41,512 nt of DNA from Sphingomonadaceae bacterium (GTDB lineage Bacteria > Pseudomonadota > Alphaproteobacteria > Sphingomonadales > Sphingomonadaceae): positions 1 to 41,512 of the forward strand of contig JANXUP010000057.1 in NCBI GenBank assembly GCA_025356175.1. Direction: 5' to 3'. Position 1 is the first letter of the stretch. Each line of letters starts with the position of its first letter. The translations under genes and the position numbers were made by a program. The notes under the pieces were generated by a model. It saw only the letters and a list, made by a program, of their open reading frames with translations, was not told the DNA's origin and ran no database searches. This document shows, one piece after another, positions 39,504-41,512 of the stretch.

Positions 39504-40889
39504 GTGACCGAACCGAACCAGTCCGATGCAACGCTTGGTGGGCATCCAAAAGCGCTCTATTTTCTTGCTTTTACTGAGCTGTGGGAACGGTTCTCGTTCT
39601 ACGGGATGACCTCGCTGCTGACGCTCTACATGGTCAAGCAACTGTTGCTGCCGGGTCACGCCGAACACGTTGCGGGATTGGCGGCCCTGCGCCACGTGTT
39701 CGAATTGCGCGCGCCGATGACCGACCTCGCTTTCGCCGCACTTATCTATGGATGGTATTCGGGGTTGGTCTATTTCACCCCGATCCTTGGCGGGTGGATC
39801 GCGGACCGGGCGCTGGGGGCCAACCGCACGGTGATCATTGGCGCGCTGTTGATGAGCGCGGGGCACCTTGCGATGTCATTCGATCTCAGCTTCCTGCTGG
39901 CGCTGGTGCTGCTGATCCTTGGTTCGGGCTGCCTCAAGGGCAATATCTCGGCGCAAGTCGGCGCGCTTTATCCGGCTGAAGCTGAATCGCTGCGCGCACG
40001 CGGGTTCACGATCTTCTCGACCGGGATCAACATCGGCGCCGCTGCAGGCCCACTGGTAACCGGGGGTGTTGCGGCGGTGTTTGGCTGGCACGCCGGATTC
40101 GGCGTTGCAGCCGGATTGATGTTGCTGGCACTGGCCACCTATATTGTCGGGCAACGCTACCTCCCGGCGAGCCGTCCGCCGGGCGAGCGCCGCATGAAGC
40201 GCGCGCCGCTCAACGTCGCTGAACGCCGCCGCATATGGGTGCTGTTCGCGATTATCGCGCTGACCATCCCGGCAGAAATTGCCTATCCGATGGTGTGGAG
40301 CATCGGGATCGTCTGGGTCGATCAACAGGTCAACCTGACCAGTGCCTTCGGTGCCGTGCCAGCGAGCTGGTTCAACTCGGTCGATTCGATCGGCAGCATC
40401 CTCGCGGCCCCGGTGCTGATCGTGCTTTGGGCGTGGCAGGCGCGGCGCAAGTTCGAACCGGACAGCCTCGGCAAAATCGGGATCGGGATGGTGCTGATCT
40501 GCCTGTCGGCGCTGGTGCTTGCGGTCGGCAGCGCGCTTTCATTGGCACCAGGGCAAGTTGCAGTAGGCTGGGCACTTAGCGGGTTTCTGTTGATGGGCCT
40601 CGCGTGGATGTATTATTGGCCAACCTTGCTCGCACTGGTGAGCCACGCCGCACCGCGCTCGGTAACCGGGGCGATGGTGGGCGCAGCTTTTCTTTCCCCG
40701 TTCATCGCCCACACCGCCGCCGGATGGGTCGGCAGCTTCTACGATCAGATGAGTCCGGCCACGTTCTGGACGATGGACGCGGGGATCGCTGCGCTGGGGG
40801 CAGCGCTGGTGTTTGCGCTGCGCGGCCCACTTGGCCGTGTTCTCGACCAGCCAATGGAGGCAGACCAGGTGAACATCGCCAATGGCTAA
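39504..40889 (+). CDS. POT/PTR2-family proton-coupled oligopeptide transporter
   Basis: A 461-aa major-facilitator protein. Near the N-terminus ELWERFSFYGMTSLLTLYMV carries the ExxERFxYYG motif used for proton coupling. GWYSGLVYFTPILGGWIADR and FTIFSTGINIGAAAGPLVTG are the PTR2 signatures. It would take up di- and tripeptides with protons across the inner membrane. The start is GTG at 39504 with GGAGGGGAG upstream. Its last eight bases overlap the start of the transketolase-like gene, which implies a shared transcript. The 228-base divergent gap upstream should hold promoters for it and the YeeE-like gene. Confidence 0.92.
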   Translation: MTEPNQSDATLGGHPKALYFLAFTELWERFSFYGMTSLLTLYMVKQLLLPGHAEHVAGLAALRHVFELRAPMTDLAFAALIYGWYSGLVYFTPILGGWIADRALGANRTVIIGALLMSAGHLAMSFDLSFLLALVLLILGSGCLKGNISAQVGALYPAEAESLRARGFTIFSTGINIGAAAGPLVTGGVAAVFGWHAGFGVAAGLMLLALATYIVGQRYLPASRPPGERRMKRAPLNVAERRRIWVLFAIIALTIPAEIAYPMVWSIGIVWVDQQVNLTSAFGAVPASWFNSVDSIGSILAAPVLIVLWAWQARRKFEPDSLGKIGIGMVLICLSALVLAVGSALSLAPGQVAVGWALSGFLLMGLAWMYYWPTLLALVSHAAPRSVTGAMVGAAFLSPFIAHTAAGWVGSFYDQMSPATFWTMDAGIAALGAALVFALRGPLGRVLDQPMEADQVNIANG

Positions 40890-41512
40890 AGCAGGAATAA
40901 AACAACCGGCCGACACTGCTTTGACGCACGACACCGTCGACGATCGCGTTGCCCGGCTTGAACTGATCGACAGCCGGCTGCGCTGGCTTTCCTCTTGGAT
41001 TATTCACAATGCCAACCATCTGCGCGAAAGCCGCGATGGCCTCAAGGTTGGCGGACACCAAGCCAGTTGCTCGTCGATCTCGACGATCATGACCGCGCTG
41101 TATTTTCACGCGCTGCGCCCACAGGACCGGGTCGCGGTAAAGCCGCATGCCGGGCCGGTGCTGCACGCGATCCATTATCTGCTGGGCAACCAGTCGCTTG
41201 AGCAATTGCAGGCTTTTCGCGGGCTCGGCGGCGCGCAGAGTTACCCGTCGCGGACCAAGGACAAGATCCCGGTCGATTTCTCCACCGGGTCGGTCGGACT
41301 GGGTGTCGCCATGACCGCCTTTGCCAGCCTGGTGCAGGATTATCTGATCGCGCATGGCCAGATGGCACAGACCGACGCCGGACGGATGATCGCGCTGATG
41401 GGCGATGCCGAACTGGATGAAGGCAACATCTACGAATGCCTGATCGAGGGCTACAAGCACGACATCAGGAACTGCTGGTGGATCGTCGATTACAACCGCC
41501 AGTCGCTCGATT
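40882..41512 (+). CDS. Transketolase / pyruvate dehydrogenase E1-like enzyme, N-terminal part (runs off window)
   Basis: The frame is open from ATG 40882 to the window end (210 codons). It shows the thiamine-diphosphate fold of AceE-type E1 and transketolase: ANHLRESRDGLKVGGHQASC, then FSTGSVGLGVAMTAFASL and the ThDP/Mg motif MGDAELDEGNIYECLIEG (GDxE...N). VGGHQASCSS resembles the substrate His region of E1 enzymes. In sphingomonads, proteins of this kind of about 780 aa are named transketolase but are closer to homodimeric E1 of 2-oxoacid dehydrogenases. The start overlaps the POT stop by eight bases (different frames). The substrate cannot be fixed from this part. Confidence 0.85.
   Translation, partial: MAKAGIKQPADTALTHDTVDDRVARLELIDSRLRWLSSWIIHNANHLRESRDGLKVGGHQASCSSISTIMTALYFHALRPQDRVAVKPHAGPVLHAIHYLLGNQSLEQLQAFRGLGGAQSYPSRTKDKIPVDFSTGSVGLGVAMTAFASLVQDYLIAHGQMAQTDAGRMIALMGDAELDEGNIYECLIEGYKHDIRNCWWIVDYNRQSLD

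Noticed and set aside
1..41512. Search for tRNA, rRNA, CRISPR arrays, insertion sequences, integrases and attachment sites
   Set aside because: No cloverleaf, no regularly spaced direct repeats, no transposase or integrase motif found by reading.

Overview
The window reads as a chromosomal segment of a Sphingomonadales alphaproteobacterium. It is GC-rich and tightly packed, with many ATGA and TTGA start/stop overlaps. The genes point the same way: a TonB receptor with a DIVVTAQR box, a complete exosortase A (XrtA/EpsH) exopolysaccharide locus of the type common in sphingomonads, orphan LuxR-type regulation and PHB-type storage genes. The genus cannot be fixed from the sequence alone. I see no tRNA, rRNA, CRISPR array, insertion sequence or prophage.

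Layout. Positions 1-9640 hold mostly housekeeping genes: the 3' end of RNase E/G with its terminator, an MBL-fold hydrolase, a methyltransferase, a membrane-anchored LuxR-type regulator coupled to a small membrane protein, sdhB, a PaaI thioesterase with zapE, a TonB-dependent receptor and a pirin. At 9825-12131 lies a CHASE2 / degenerate GGDEF / EAL protein, a likely c-di-GMP phosphodiesterase. It is followed by a 454-base gap that contains a small orphan transcription unit: promoter-like boxes, a strong ribosome site, a 12-codon frame and a strong terminator.

Positions 12586-31178 are the XrtA locus, in three blocks. Block one (minus strand, transcribed from 25465 down to 12586) encodes export lipoprotein, chain-length protein, tyrosine autokinase, outer-membrane beta-barrel, AAA-type ATPase, polysaccharide deacetylase, FemAB-like transferase, glycosyltransferase, an XrtA-EpsI fusion and an asparagine-synthase-like amidotransferase. 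Block two (minus, 28389-25643) encodes an AMP-forming acyl ligase and a PLP-dependent decarboxylase. Block three (plus, 28414-31178) encodes a GNAT/FemAB-like transferase, an acyl carrier protein and two alpha/beta-hydrolase-like proteins. Blocks two and three look like a carrier-protein pathway that makes an unidentified small building block or substituent for the exosortase/EPS system. This is the best candidate here for undescribed chemistry. No PEP-CTERM substrate, no PrsK/PrsR-type regulator and no initiating sugar transferase is visible, so the system must have other parts elsewhere.

Positions 31179-41512 are mixed. They hold a REP-like palindrome, trxB, an alpha/beta hydrolase, a tyrosine phosphatase, a secreted DUF1330-like protein, and a PHB-related run (patatin, DUF302, 3-hydroxybutyrate dehydrogenase, phasin). 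These are followed by a secreted cupin, a YeeE/YedE-type sulfur transporter, a POT-family peptide transporter and the first part of a transketolase/pyruvate-dehydrogenase-E1-like enzyme that runs off the end.
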